From assembly GCA_947034885.2 (NCBI GenBank), contig OX344752.2:22467386-22531385 (forward strand): a DNA stretch of 64,000 nt, read 5' to 3'. Under the pieces are notes generated by a model. It had not been told where the DNA came from. It saw nothing but the letters and a program-made list of their open reading frames with translations, and made no database searches. This DNA is from Thuidium tamariscinum. Its lineage: Eukaryota > Streptophyta > Bryopsida > Hypnales > Thuidiaceae. Shown piece after piece: positions 1 through 11,339 of the stretch (within the stretch, counting starts at the first letter, position 1; every line of letters begins with the position of its first letter). Position numbers and translations under genes: made by a program.

Positions 1-1
1 C

Positions 2-556
2 AAGCTTGCCGCTAATGAGTGTCTCAAGTTGGAACCGATGGATGCTTCTGCATACGTGCTTCTCTCGAATATCTATGCTGCAGCTGGCAAGTGGGAGGAG
101 GTGTTGTGGGTGCGCTCTATGATGCAGGAGAGAGGTATACGCAAGGAGCCAGGGCGTAGCTGGATTGAAGTTGATAACAAGGTTCACGACTTCGTCGTAG
201 GGGATACTTCTCACTCAGAAGCGAAGGAGATCTATGCTGAGCTGAGGAGATTGAGTGAGAAAATTAAGGCGGAAGGGTACATTCCTGATACCCGGCTAGT
301 GTTGCGGAACATCGAGGAGGAGGAGAAAGAACTTGCTCTTTGCTCGCATAGTGAGAAGTTGGCTATTGCTTACGGTCTCATGCGGACACCCGTTGGAGAG
401 CCACTTCGGGTGTTCAAGAACCTTCGAGTGTGTTCAGATTGCCATACAGCAACCAAGTTTATCTCCAAGGCGACTGAACGAGAGATTGTTGTGAGGGATG
501 CTAATCGCTTTCACCACTTCCAAAATGGCGTGTGTTCTTGTGGTGATTATTGGTGA
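2..556 (+). CDS. PPR-DYW protein, C-terminal part (cut by window edge)
   Basis: This is the 3' end of a pentatricopeptide-repeat protein of the PLS-DYW class. The family carries out sequence-specific C-to-U editing of chloroplast or mitochondrial RNA, with the DYW domain acting as cytidine deaminase. The frame is open from base 2 and ends at a TGA at 554-556, so about 184 residues are visible and the N-terminal PPR array lies outside the window. Visible parts are the end of the E region (AYVLLSNIYAAAGKWEEV), the PG box (PGRSWIEV), the deaminase signature HSE followed by CSDC, the second zinc-binding part with HHF and CSC, and the terminal DYW tripeptide. It closely resembles the tail of the complete DYW gene at 30430-32541, and I infer that the two are paralogues. 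No internal stop or frameshift is seen. Assignment to the class is firm. The RNA target and organelle are unknown. Confidence 0.93.
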   Translation, partial: KLAANECLKLEPMDASAYVLLSNIYAAAGKWEEVLWVRSMMQERGIRKEPGRSWIEVDNKVHDFVVGDTSHSEAKEIYAELRRLSEKIKAEGYIPDTRLVLRNIEEEEKELALCSHSEKLAIAYGLMRTPVGEPLRVFKNLRVCSDCHTATKFISKATEREIVVRDANRFHHFQNGVCSCGDYW

Positions 557-3433
557 TGAGGTTGGTAATCTTGACCAATTGTAGCCTATGTTGTTTGGAG
601 CTCTTCATTGTAATTTGTTATCATTTGTGAATATGTTATGGTGTTGATCATTGATTGAAAACCATTGCATTGGTTGGAAATGAGTCGAGGGACATGTTTA
701 TAGAGGTTGTCACCTCTTGCGTTTTCTTCACCGTTTTTTTTGTGAAGTGTACAAAATCAAAGGCTAGCAAATTTAGTTATAGAAATGATTGTAGTACTAC
801 CATTTAGGTTACATCCTTCTGTTGGTAACATGAAAATCTAAAGATTCTTTATTGAAAAGACTATTCACATGGAAATATCAATTGATCATTTTGAAGTCCT
901 TCCTTCAACCTCTCAATGTCCAAGCAGCTATAGAATTGCCTTTGAGGATTTCATCAAAAGCTGTACTGGTGGCAGATGTTGAATCAAAAAATATTGGAAT
1001 GAAAGTTGTAGGTTTGTCTATAGAACTTGACGAGGCGCTTTTAGGTGGGTCAAATGTGATTCAAATTTTATGGAAGAGGTTGAATTCGTGCTGAGCGTAT
1101 TGTGGGACATGGCGGTTTTAGCGGATGTCCCAAAAGTGACTGGTTACAGCCGGTGAATTGTCGTTGCATGGGCTTCCTGAGAGGATCCAAAGCTTGGGCC
1201 GCAACTACTGTATGCGATTGCCATCGTCCGGATTACACACTCATTTTTGCTGAGCGAGTGTTGATTGTGGTAGGAGTGGTGAGTGACGGATGGCGGCTGC
1301 AATGTAGCTATTGCATTTGTGGGCATTATGGTTTCTCAATGCACGGCCCGCTTCATCACAAGTTGTAGCACTTTCGGGTGATGTTAGAAGATTGGGCAAG
1401 CGAGATTGAGCAGAGTAGTGACCTTCTCGTATTAATCCCAAAGTGCTTTAGCTTATGGATTTTTTTCTTCAGCTTACGAATTTTTTTCTTCTGCTAGTGT
1501 ACGTTACTTTTGTGGAATTCAGTTGTCAGTTGCCATCACCTCTGCATGGTAAATTTGTGAACCATGTTTGAGTAAGGGATCAAGTTCAGTTCTTCAATTT
1601 TGAGTAGTCCATGCAGCTCTTGCATCAGTTCAATATCGACCATGCAAAGTGGGAGGGTTTTTGACAGCACTGTCCAGTAGTGTACATTGTATGAGATTTG
1701 TGCATGGGATATCCAAGTCTAGCATCTGGTTAGCATTGCGATACACAATGCAGATGTTGAACTTTACTACTCAATGATTTTGAAACTTCAATATATATAT
1801 GTGGTTTTGCACTCTCGTAGAAAACAGTGTCTTCATAGTCGGATTGGTGGCCATCCGGTTGCTACGAGCCCAGCTGGTCATGATTGTTTCATAGGGTCTC
1901 TGTGCACCCCATTTCGGCTCCCTCGCATACATTGCAGGCTTGCTTGATGATTTTGAAAATCGACAGGGACATTGGTACTCACCATACCCACTACCCCCTA
2001 AATTTTCTCAGTGTCACTTGCAATAGGGCGATTTCCAGATCAATTGAAAGTGAAGTCTGTACCAAAAATCCTCCCTACTGCACTACCGATCATGCATACT
2101 AGATTGTTATAATGTTACAATCGCAACGGTGAAATCACTCCAAAGAACGTTCAATCGGTACATCCCAAAGTTCACTATGCAATTCAACAATGAAATTCCT
2201 GACAGGCCTCTAATGCGCCCACAGATTGCCACAAAGCTCCAGAATTGACCCTTTTGGTGCCTCCACCGCTCTGTTTTGGCTAGGGTGTTGAGGGGTTAAG
2301 AAGAAGACCATGTAAGCTTTTATTTCTTTCTATTAGTTAGTTTGTTTTGGTTGCTTCAACTATTTTGCTTATAATTAGGTAACTTGATTTTGATCCTTGC
2401 TTTATCGTCAATTTTCGAAGTTAATCTCTTCAAGATTGAGTACATGTAACGAAAGTTGTCAAAGATTATCATATTAAAGTGCATTGAAAAAATATACAAT
2501 AGAAAAAGTTTCTTTTTTAAAATTTACTACAAGATCCTAGAGTTGCATGTGTCTAAAATTTTTTTTTTATAAAATTTGGTAACTAATTAGAATTGACAAT
2601 TTTAGAGTGTTTTTGGTGAAAATATAGTCAAGGAACTTTAGGGGTTAAGTAGGAAAAGAAAAGGGAGTCTTTCCATTCTTCTCATTCCATTAGAAATGGT
2701 AAATTGGAGCAATTTTAGAGCAAGTCAAATATTTGGTGTTAAATCATAAGATTATATTTACTGGTGTTTAATTTAGAAGATGAAAGTTTGTACTCATTGT
2801 TTACTTGGGACACATGGTTTCAACATTTGAATCCTCAAAAGAACTTGAAGTCTTATAAGTATTGTTGCCATCTTTTGCAAGTTCAATTAATGAAAGATGA
2901 ATTAAGAGTATGTTAAAACACCTCAATTATCTTTGACCAACAAAGATTCCCTAGACAAAGCTAAAATGATTCAAAGTTGTATTAGTGTCCAATTCTCCAC
3001 AAAGATGAGTTGAAAAAGCACTTAGTATATTTTCTTAGCTTCAAACACTAAATTCTTGCAAAATAGCAAAAATTTCAAAAAAACTCCACACATTGCTATA
3101 ATTTTTAGGTACTCTTGTTTAATTGAATTTCATTTTTTCCTGTAGCACTACATTTTTTTGACAAGTTGGATCTTGACAACCTATTGTTGTAAGCTAACAA
3201 CTCCATATCTTCCTAAAATCAAATTGTTGACATATAATACTAAAGTGCAACTAAATTTCGACAATTAACTCGTATAGTAAATGCCAAAACTTTTTACTCG
3301 ATTTGAAGAAATGTAAATAAATTTTTTGTCAAATAATTCTCCATGATTTTTTTTTCACAAGCAAAACCAAAACTTTGTCTCCAATGTCTTCAAACCATCT
3401 CCCAACTTCCATACATGTGTGGAGAGTAGATGT
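557..3433. other. Intergenic region, no supported gene
   Basis: This lies between the stop of the left PPR gene and the stop of the DHH gene on the other strand, so both flanking genes converge into it. Roughly 850-1450 is less AT-rich than the rest and has short open frames on both strands, none resembling a family I know. It may be PPR 3' UTR or a decayed gene fragment. From about 2300 onward the sequence is AT-rich with homopolymer runs. I see no RNA gene. Confidence 0.5.
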
Positions 3434-6400
3434 CTAAGCCTTCCACATCTCAAAATCGCATCTTGGCAACAGAAAGGAGCTAGCATTGCAATGACCTCCA
3501 CCTCCATAGGTCTAGATAAAAAACAAAGAGGTCAATTCAAACCATTAAGTATCAAGAAGTCTTTGGCATGAAGTGCTCTATTGCTTCAGTACAAGATTCA
3601 CATTCAAAAACTTGAAGACTAGATCCACAAGCTCTAGAAAATTTGAAATTAAAAATAACAAGCATTTCATGCAAATGGCTATGACAAGAGAGAAAATGAT
3701 ATGCCATAGGATTCAAATTAGGCACACCTGAGAAACTTGTGTGGTATCAACGTCTCCAATGCTGCGTAAGCTTATTTTGAACATAGAAGCATCACTCATC
3801 CCTTCTTCCACATACACAACAACTCCAATTGATCTGTCCAGAAATCAAATATCAAGATCATAGCAATGAGAGATCTTCACCTTCCACTCATGTATATCTC
3901 ATGCACAAACATGATTTCACGATGTGCAATCTCACAAATATTACAACACTCCTTCCATAATACTAGTCTCCCTTTTACTATTTTCATTTGTTTGGAACTA
4001 CTTGTCTCTTCTACTTTCTTAGGGTTGAAGATGATTTTTTTTTTTTTTAAGTAAAATAATGAAATGAAACACAATATTATCCATTATACAAGTTAAGAAA
4101 TTCTGAAAATTGAATTTTTATAGCAATGTGAAATTGACTAGGGTGATCCAAAAGACATCAAACTTTTCAATGAATCCATTTAATTCCAAGCCATTCTTGT
4201 GTAGATCTAAACACTTGGAGACAGCAATTTAGATGCACAAGAAATCTTCTTTCTCTATGAAGCCTATCCTTATTTATGTATGATACTATGTATCTATTGC
4301 AATCTCCTACTTTCTGATCTTTCCTTGATTGGAGTTAATAGCCATGTCCACATAAGAGGACTCATTACACATTTACATTTACTATATAATCATTTGACGG
4401 TGATGTGCATTAAAAAAACGATGACAAACCCTATACTTTCATTACTACAAAAAGGGATCAATGTTATGGGAAAGTGGGAGTATATGCTGCGCAAAAGTTT
4501 TCAAATGTCAGACCAAACTACTACTCCATCATAATATTTGTAAAGGTCAGACAGCTTACCGGAGACCTTGGTCTCGACTTTTGGCAGCCAGCTGGTTGCC
4601 AAGTTCACTTCGGTAATTTTTCATTGAATCCACTTGCACTGCCTGAGAGAACATAGTCCAAGTATGGATGATGTCAGAAACATGACCCAAAGTGCAACAC
4701 CCACCATTGCATTTCTTTAGTAATTCAGAGGTATCTAATTGCAACTCCTATCCTACAAGTGACACACCAAAATCTTGCACAATGTAAACACATTGGTTTG
4801 AGAATGTTCATCACCTAAATACAGGCACTCATGTCAGTTTTAGGTCATCTACCAATAAAACTTTGAAACCAATATGGAATTCTTTGTTGCATTAGAATTC
4901 CATTTGATTTGCTAATAAAAATATCTAAAAAAAACTTAGAATTACAGTAATAGAAACTAGACTCAGTGCTTAGAGTGTCAGGTAATAGGTGTTACCACAT
5001 CCAAAATCACAAAAATTCAAGAGCCTCACCAGGCATTGACCAAACTTTCCTAGCCCAAGGGATACTGCAAAAGAGTTCTCTAGTGCTTGGTCAATGTGTT
5101 TTTGCTTTTCCAACAGGCTCACTTTCCCCTTCTTAATGAGGACTTCGGGATCCAACGCCAATAACTGTCACATCAAAACATGTAGCAGCACTAAACCAAC
5201 ATTTTAAAGACAACATGCAGAATTCTAGTGATTTGATTTCTCGTGTAAAAGTGCACCAGCTGTTAATCATATGCTTAATGATCTGGTTGTACCTGGTCAA
5301 AAACCTCTGCGTTCTTGGGCACGCTATATTCAATCCTGGCATCCACTAAGCCACTGGTAAAAGCCTTACTATCTGGTAACGCCCATGTCCACAAATCCGC
5401 GTCTTGAATATACTTGAAAAGAGTTTCCAGATGTGGATCTTTTTCAGGATGGAGGAAACTATGGGATGGGGAGCGCGCTTGAAGTTTTTGGAGGAAGTAA
5501 TCGTAAGCAATAGTAGCGCCACTCCTCTTCATGTCAAGCAGTATTTGCAAGTTTAGAGGGCCTGTTCCGTTGGGTGGAAGCGTCTCGAGTGCTGTCTTGT
5601 GATGATCCAAAACCACAACTCTGCTCTGCACCACAAGATCTTCCGTCAGTTCTCAGCACCAAAAACTCTATGTAGAGTATTGTACTGTTTTCCAACCACC
5701 CGGTTCACTTCCAAGATATTGCAAATTCCATCAGACAGACAAGAGGCATGTTAACTTTGACGAATGACCGTATGGAACAGCAAGGATAGAAAAATAATGA
5801 ACATTGAATGATCCTCCTTAATCCCTAAAAGACCAAGGATACAAGGTGTGAAAATTGACAATTCATTTCTTCATATTGCGGAAAGTGAAACTCAAATAGG
5901 ACCAAATTTTATATCTCTGGAATCAATGAAGAGCGCTGGCTTTAGGTCGAAAAATTACATGAATTGGACCAAAGGAAGTCCAAAATGCCTACTCAAAATT
6001 GCTCAAGGAAAAAATAAGGTCCAAATTGAGCCATTGGGGGTTAACGGATACAAAAAAATCAACAAATTCATATGAACTGAAGCGCTTACTGTTTAGCCCT
6101 CTTTGCTAGCTCTACTGCGAATCCTTGTGGTCCTGCGAAGTCCAGCAGGTAAAAAGTCTCCACATTTTCGGTAGACAGATCTTCAGCCCTGCTCACAAAT
6201 AACCAGACAAACAGGCAGGGCTCCAGAGATAAACTTTCTGCTTTGAGAGGGCCGTGTAAATCATACACAATAACAGATTAAACCCTGAACCTGAACCCTG
6301 AACAAGGTCAAAGGGATTGGACTACTCATGTATCACATATTCGAAACAGAGGCAGAAAGGCATGAAAACTTTAAACTCAACCTTGCAAATTCTCTTACAA

Positions 6401-7010
6401 ATAATCAAATTTTACTGAATGCATCAAGGACTTTTATTCATCAGATATTCTCAGTTCAAAGTTAGAAATTGCTGACCCTTCTAGGTCATCGAAGTAGCAA
6501 ACCCTAAACGACTCAATTGGTAAGACACTAATTGCTTTCCAATTTATTCAAAACCAAATCCTATTCGCTTACAAAGGTTGCTATCTTTCGTTGCCAAATC
6601 ACGTTGTAATGAAATGAAATTACTCCACAAGAAGAATTTCGAACTTCCTCACTGCATACGAGATGAAGAAATCAGATTTTAACACCACTTACAGTGTTAT
6701 AGGTCATCTTGGTGATTGAGAATGAACAGAGATTACTGATTGACACTATTCAAAGCACTATGAAGTTAGTTTGATGTTACCTCAATGGCTCATACACAGT
6801 ATTTGGAAGAAACGAAACGGATCGGCCAACGGCGGCATGATAAAGATGCGCAGCCAAAGCGGCAAAGACCCCATCTGGACAAGGATAATGGTAGAGCACC
6901 ATGCTCTTCCATGGCTTACTGACGACCTTGCGTTCTTCCATAGCGGCAGCAGTCCAGCTCCTCCGCCCACACGCCTTGCTCCAAATGCTGAACGATTGAC
7001 TGCCCCCCAA
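3434..7010 (-). CDS. DHH/DHHA1-family phosphoesterase (NrnB-like), 7 exons
   Basis: I assembled the gene from frame-compatible exons with GT..AG borders: 7010-6781, 6188-6090, 5623-5293, 5164-5030, 4642-4560, 3833-3728 and 3511-3434. They total 1062 nt and 353 aa. It resembles a plant family of DHH phosphoesterases. Relatives are metal-dependent nano-RNA or cyclic-nucleotide phosphodiesterases, and the plant substrate is not settled to my knowledge. Visible motifs in order are YHYPCPDG (metal-binding Asp near residue 46), LLDF (Asp near 93), VVVLDHHKT (DHH at 116-118), YIQDADLW (fourth motif), and the DHHA1 glycine-rich motif YGGGGHCNASS (about 330-340) close to the C-terminus. The first Met (7010) gives a 36-residue leader before MVLYHYP. 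Met at 6941 or 6902 are alternatives, and 6902 gives 317 aa. In the glycine motif, Cys follows His where I would expect Arg. The last two exons are short and separated by an intron of about 0.73 kb from exon 5, so automated annotation could miss them. Confidence 0.85.
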
Positions 7011-7397
7011 AAAGAAACACTTTGCTTCAGGGAATCCTAAAGACTAAAACCCTGAACACTTAAATCCTAAGCCCATTAGGGAATTATTGCCTGCTCGACA
7101 ACATTCGCTCCTTCCCAAATTCTACTTGCAAAGATTAATCAAATTTCGCAGAACATGAGAAAACAGCAGGGCAGACTGCCAAATGGTTGGAATTCAAAGA
7201 AACCACGATATCTCCTCGAAGTCTAAACAGCAACCCCTGAACCCTAAAAACCGCGCTACAATGTGTAACCCCAGGAGGAATTCGACACAGAAATCGAAGG
7301 GGAAGATGTACCTTCTGGGCAAAACCAAATTGTTCATCTCCTTGCCTGAAGCCGATGCAAACAATGTCAAATTGTTTTTTCAGAATCAGCTCTTGAG
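7011..7397. promoter_or_regulatory. Presumed 5' region of the DHH gene
   Basis: This is the sequence just upstream of the minus-strand DHH gene. Several CCCTAA/AACCCT-type boxes resembling the plant telo-box occur here (for example near 7042-7080 and 7230-7245). Such boxes are common in 5' regions of plant housekeeping genes. No TATA box or transcription start could be fixed from sequence alone. Confidence 0.35.
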
Positions 7398-7680
7398 TAG
7401 TCTCTTTCTCCGTAATCTCCTTTTTTGAGAAAGTGCCAAGATGGTGATCACTTCAAATTTGGTGAAGCATTATATTTCCACATTCATCCGTCTTTAGGGC
7501 TTAAAAATACTTTTTCATCATATTCATGTACTTTTTCATTCAAATTTGGCAACTTCATCCATATTTGTAAGAGAATTGGAAAATTTTTGGCAAAAAAAGA
7601 TTACTTTTATTTGGTGAAAAAAAGACATTCACTTTGAAATGGTGCAATCTGGTCCCATGGTGCCAAAAAAAAATGGGCCA
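7398..7680. mobile_element. hAT-related non-autonomous element (degenerate), 283 bp
   Basis: From 7427 this segment aligns along its length with the element at 29862-30141. Shared blocks include GAGAAAGTGCCAAGATGGTG, TGGCAAAAAAAGATTACTTT and ATGGTGCAATCTGG. Its right end (GGTGCC, A-run, TGGGCC) is a decayed form of the ends of the large hAT element in this window. The flanks CTCTTGAG (7390-7397) and CTCTTGAT (7681-7688) match at 7 of 8 and could be the target-site duplication. The left terminus is eroded, so the left border is tentative. It has no coding capacity. Confidence 0.6.
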
Positions 7681-9398
7681 CTCTTGATGAGGCTAGCTAC
7701 AATAATAGATTCCTATGTTGCATTCAAATTCCTTATTAAAAATTTTCTAAATATTGGCCTATCAATTTTGTAAAATCTATTGATTTGTTAAAAAAACTTT
7801 TCAACTCTCTCATGTTTTTTCCTTGAAAACTTGTTGCTCTTTTGTCACTAGAAATATTTGTTGAACAAGTTTCAATATAAAGGTAGGCTAGGTGTTTTAG
7901 CCTTTGTTTCACAAAATAATTGAACCTTAAAGGTTCCCATTGCAATGATGTTAGCATATGACGGAAGAGGTGTGAGCCTATGAGCCTTAAACTTAGTTGT
8001 AGGTATGTATATATAACCATGTGAACGTGTTTATAACAAAAGTACTTATAACATAGGTACACTATAATATGAAAAGAGTTTATAATATAGGTACCTAAAA
8101 CATTAACACCTACAACCATAGGAAGTGTCTATAATGTAAACTTTTAGGCTTATAGGTTTACAAATTCTATGCTCACGTAGTCTTTCAATTCAATCCTTTA
8201 CAAAAAATTTGATTGCTTCAATTCAAAAGACAATCAATACTTTATGTGCTTCAATTTTAATTGTGTTAAAATTACAAATGAGTAGCTAGAGATTGTTGAT
8301 GAGAAACTAATTTTTAATTAAAATCTAATACAAATTCCAATTTCTTGAAGATAAAAGTCCTAATCAACCATTCTTTTTGGGCTCCAATGTCTAGATAAGA
8401 ACTATTATTCCTAAAGTATTTGAAGCTAGAAACAAAGTCAAAAATTTAGAAAGGGCATTACTTGTAATATATAGAAAAAAAAGAACCATAGTTTGTCTTA
8501 TTAAAATTTTATTTTTGTCACCAAAAATAAATTCCATAGACATTAATTTTGCACTATCAATAGTAAGAGAAACCAATGTATTTTATGAGGGCACAAAGAA
8601 GCCTCACATACAAAACCATATTTTGAGGATCTATTTCTTCTTCTTTCATTCATTTCCATTATTCTTTTGTGTGTACATTGTTTGCAAGGTATTGACAACC
8701 TTAGCATGCACTTTGTGCTAAATGAAATGAAGTGAGTCATAATTATTTCATACCCTCTTCCATTGCTTGACCTAATTTGAATGCAAATAGAGAATATATA
8801 TGCACCAAATATCTTCTTACACCTCCATTTCATACTATGATTTAAATGCAAATTGAGAATTTCTTAATCACTTAGATCTCATTCTCTTGAATTAAAGCTT
8901 GGTATTGAAATCACCATGTGGAATAATGACATGGTTTCATTGTATATAATGATGGAGGAATTCATTTTGACATTATTATTGCCCCTATTTTAAACCTTTG
9001 CAACTATTGTTCTTGTAGTGGTTGCAGCATTTAAGTAGAACATGATGAAAAACTAATTTTCTTGGGATGTTACAAAAGAGTGTTTTTTAATTTGCAAGAT
9101 CATATGATTTTTTTCACATTGAAAGTTGGAAAATTTCCTTAAATAGCTCCAAATTGTACTATATACAATTCCATGCTTTGACTAAGCAATCTTGCATTGA
9201 GTGCAAGGACTTTTCATTCTCTTTATGTGATGGTAATGTTCCTCATTGGTATGAAAATGTAACGCTTTGTGATTGTTGAATAAACTAGGGATTGCTAGAA
9301 GAAAACTCTATAGTGTTTTCTATTGATTTTAGAATCCATATGAGTGAAGATTTCATATCCAAGAATTTTTGTTATGTTTGTAAAAGTCAAACAATACA
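7681..9398. other. AT-rich intergenic sequence, nothing recognised
   Basis: This stretch has long A/T runs and only short ORFs without family resemblance. I see no RNA gene, transposon border or clear repeat. Confidence 0.5.
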
Positions 9399-9854
9399 AT
9401 GTACAACTGGCAATATGTATTGAGATTACAAAGTTGTAGGAATGGAGACAACCGAAACAAGTGGATAGTGATACTTGCATGTACAATGACAACTATTCTA
9501 TTTCTTGTTTTCTTTCAATATAATTCCTTGTTGCACTCAAGGTCACCTTCTAAGGGCCAAACCCTTGTCGACAACACTATGAATTGGGTTGTGTTGAAAT
9601 CCGTGATTGTGGCAAATGATCCTTTGGTTGAAGAAGAGCGAAGTGTTGAAATTGAAGAGCTCGAGGATAAGGAAATAGACTTGAGGGAGAGAAAAGAAGA
9701 CATGAGGGTGAAAATAAAGATTGAAGATGGGGATGCAAAACATGAATTACAAGAGAATAAGCTTGAGGAAGGAAATTGGGAGGGATTGAGATTGGGAGAA
9801 GAAACCACCAACATGGATGATGATACACTTGAAGAGAATACAAAGTTTTCCTAA
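9399..9854 (+). CDS. Hypothetical single-pass membrane protein, 151 aa
   Basis: This ATG-initiated open frame of 151 codons has a layout unlike random ORFs. A short basic N-terminus is followed by one hydrophobic segment (about residues 22-39, WIVILACTMTTILFLVFF) and then a strongly charged tail rich in Glu, Lys and Arg (about 77-150) that could form a coiled coil. This resembles the anchor and stem of a type II Golgi membrane protein, such as the start of a plant glycosyltransferase, but no catalytic domain follows before the stop. Composition is more purine-rich than the surroundings. It may be a truncated gene, a first exon whose partners I cannot find, or a chance ORF. I do not recognise the family. 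Confidence 0.35.
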   Translation: MYNWQYVLRLQSCRNGDNRNKWIVILACTMTTILFLVFFQYNSLLHSRSPSKGQTLVDNTMNWVVLKSVIVANDPLVEEERSVEIEELEDKEIDLRERKEDMRVKIKIEDGDAKHELQENKLEEGNWEGLRLGEETTNMDDDTLEENTKFS

Positions 9855-10883
9855 AATCAATTCCAATAAGTATCCTTTGAATGCAAATATTACTCTTTGT
9901 TTTAAAAATGTAATTGAATGCTTTGAAGTTTTATTCATTGGAGTTGAGACATCCTTAGTTTTGGAGTGACATGGGTTTGATGATTTTGTCACAAGAATTA
10001 ACAACTTCCAACTAAAGTAGTTAGTTTACTTTTGGTTAAAAATCACTAAGAAAAAAATCATGCCTTTAAAGGCCAATTGGATTTGGGAAAAATAATGGAA
10101 GATTGTGCTCTATACAAAGGCAAAACACTAGTTAAAATAACATTGAGTAGTTAAGATCTTTTGTGGCCAATTTTGATTGCATAGAATGTAGTTGAAAGTT
10201 CAAAGTGCAAGCACAAAGAGCAATGATGGCCTAATGGTGACACAACTTTTCCACCGTTTGAGTGATGGATATTAAATATAGAAATATAATACTTTACAAA
10301 ATTGTAAGTGATATCCATCTTGATATTTTTTCAAATAGTAAAGAAACTAGCTAATTTACACTAGGTATGAAGAAAATGGCACTCTTTGAATTTTATTTTG
10401 TAGGATTAATAAGATTTTATATGTAATATTATAATTCCTATAAAAATGAATATTTTCTCTAAGATTAAGAATAAATTTACACAAAAGAAGGAGAAATAAC
10501 CTACAAGGAACAACAAAATTATAACTTGAGCAGTTCAAGATATAATTGGTTTGCCATGTTCATATATGCCACATTTAATTAGAGTAAAGACCCCCCCTCC
10601 CTGCTTTGGTGTAAAAGAAAGTAAAAATTAAATTTGTATTTATAAGCATCTTCATACAAATTAATGAGAAATACCTCTTCCCTTAAAGCTCTAAAAGGCC
10701 TTCTTTAGCCACATATCTTTCCTTAGATATGTGTGTTTTATATTTCACCACTATTGTATTCAACTACATTTTCATATTTTATTTAAATACTACTTCACAC
10801 CAAAGTACATATAAGTACAAAGCTATAATATAGTACTTGATGGAGATTTCATGCAATTTCAAAAATAGAATATATTCATATAT
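9855..10883. other. AT-rich intergenic sequence up to the retrotransposon
   Basis: No gene or RNA is recognised. The sequence is AT-rich, with a short C-run at about 10592-10602. It ends at the retrotransposon border, where TATAT (10879-10883) is the likely left target-site copy. Confidence 0.5.
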
Positions 10884-11319
10884 TGTCAGGGATGCACTAG
10901 AACAGAACAAGACAGAATGAAGAGGAAATCTCCAATAAACACAAGATAGAAGTTTGTCCAAGATTCAGATGTATTATGAACAATAAAGATACAAAGAATA
11001 CCTCAAAAGTCCAAGCAGAGACTAGGTACTATGAACTAGAGGTCGAAACTCGAAAGGAGTTGTTGAGACTGAGGAACTTCTCAGCCTCGACTCGTACTTA
11101 TACTAGAGGATGTCATGTATTTCTAGAAGCTTCTTCAACAACTTCTACCTATCAGGAAGCTTCTTGAGGAGCTTCCACAAACTTGGGAGCTTCTTGAACT
11201 ACTTCTATCTAAGAGGAAGTTGTTTGAGGAGTTTCCTCGACGTTCCACGAGGTTCTAGAAGGTTCCACGAAGTAGAAAGCTTCGAGAGAAGCTTCTTCTA
11301 TCTTCTTATGTTCGTGACA
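10884..11319 (-). repeat. 3' LTR of the gypsy element, 436 bp
   Basis: On the + strand it begins TGTCAGGG and ends GTGACA, giving the short inverted terminus typical of LTRs. It matches the other LTR at an offset of 5436 bases over about the first 360 bases with no difference that I noticed. The end nearest 11319 diverges and is 10 bases longer here. It carries two perfect three-unit heat-shock-like motifs. Confidence 0.93.
11121..11295. promoter_or_regulatory. Cluster of heat-shock-element-like motifs in LTR U3
   Basis: Within the part of the LTR that should be U3, two perfect three-unit motifs of the form TTCnnGAAnnTTC occur at 11121-11133 and 11253-11265. Further two-unit motifs GAAnnTTC or TTCnnGAA occur at 11156-11163, 11191-11198 and 11288-11295. 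The first three-unit motif is conserved in the other LTR at 16557-16569. The second lies in the diverged segment and is lost there. Binding by plant heat-shock factors is an inference. Confidence 0.55.
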
Positions 11320-11334
11320 TCACCCCCTCTTCTA
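11320..11334 (-). promoter_or_regulatory. Polypurine tract of the gypsy element
   Basis: Read on the minus strand, the sequence just before the 3' LTR is AGAAGAGGGGGTGA, immediately followed by the LTR start TGTCACG. This is the expected position and composition for the plus-strand DNA primer of an LTR retrotransposon. Confidence 0.8.
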
Positions 11335-11339
11335 GCTCT

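Noticed and set aside
10976..11167. 63-codon ORF, also at 16412-16603, as a repeated gene
   Set aside because: It is the same LTR sequence read in one frame, so the duplication reflects the LTR pair.
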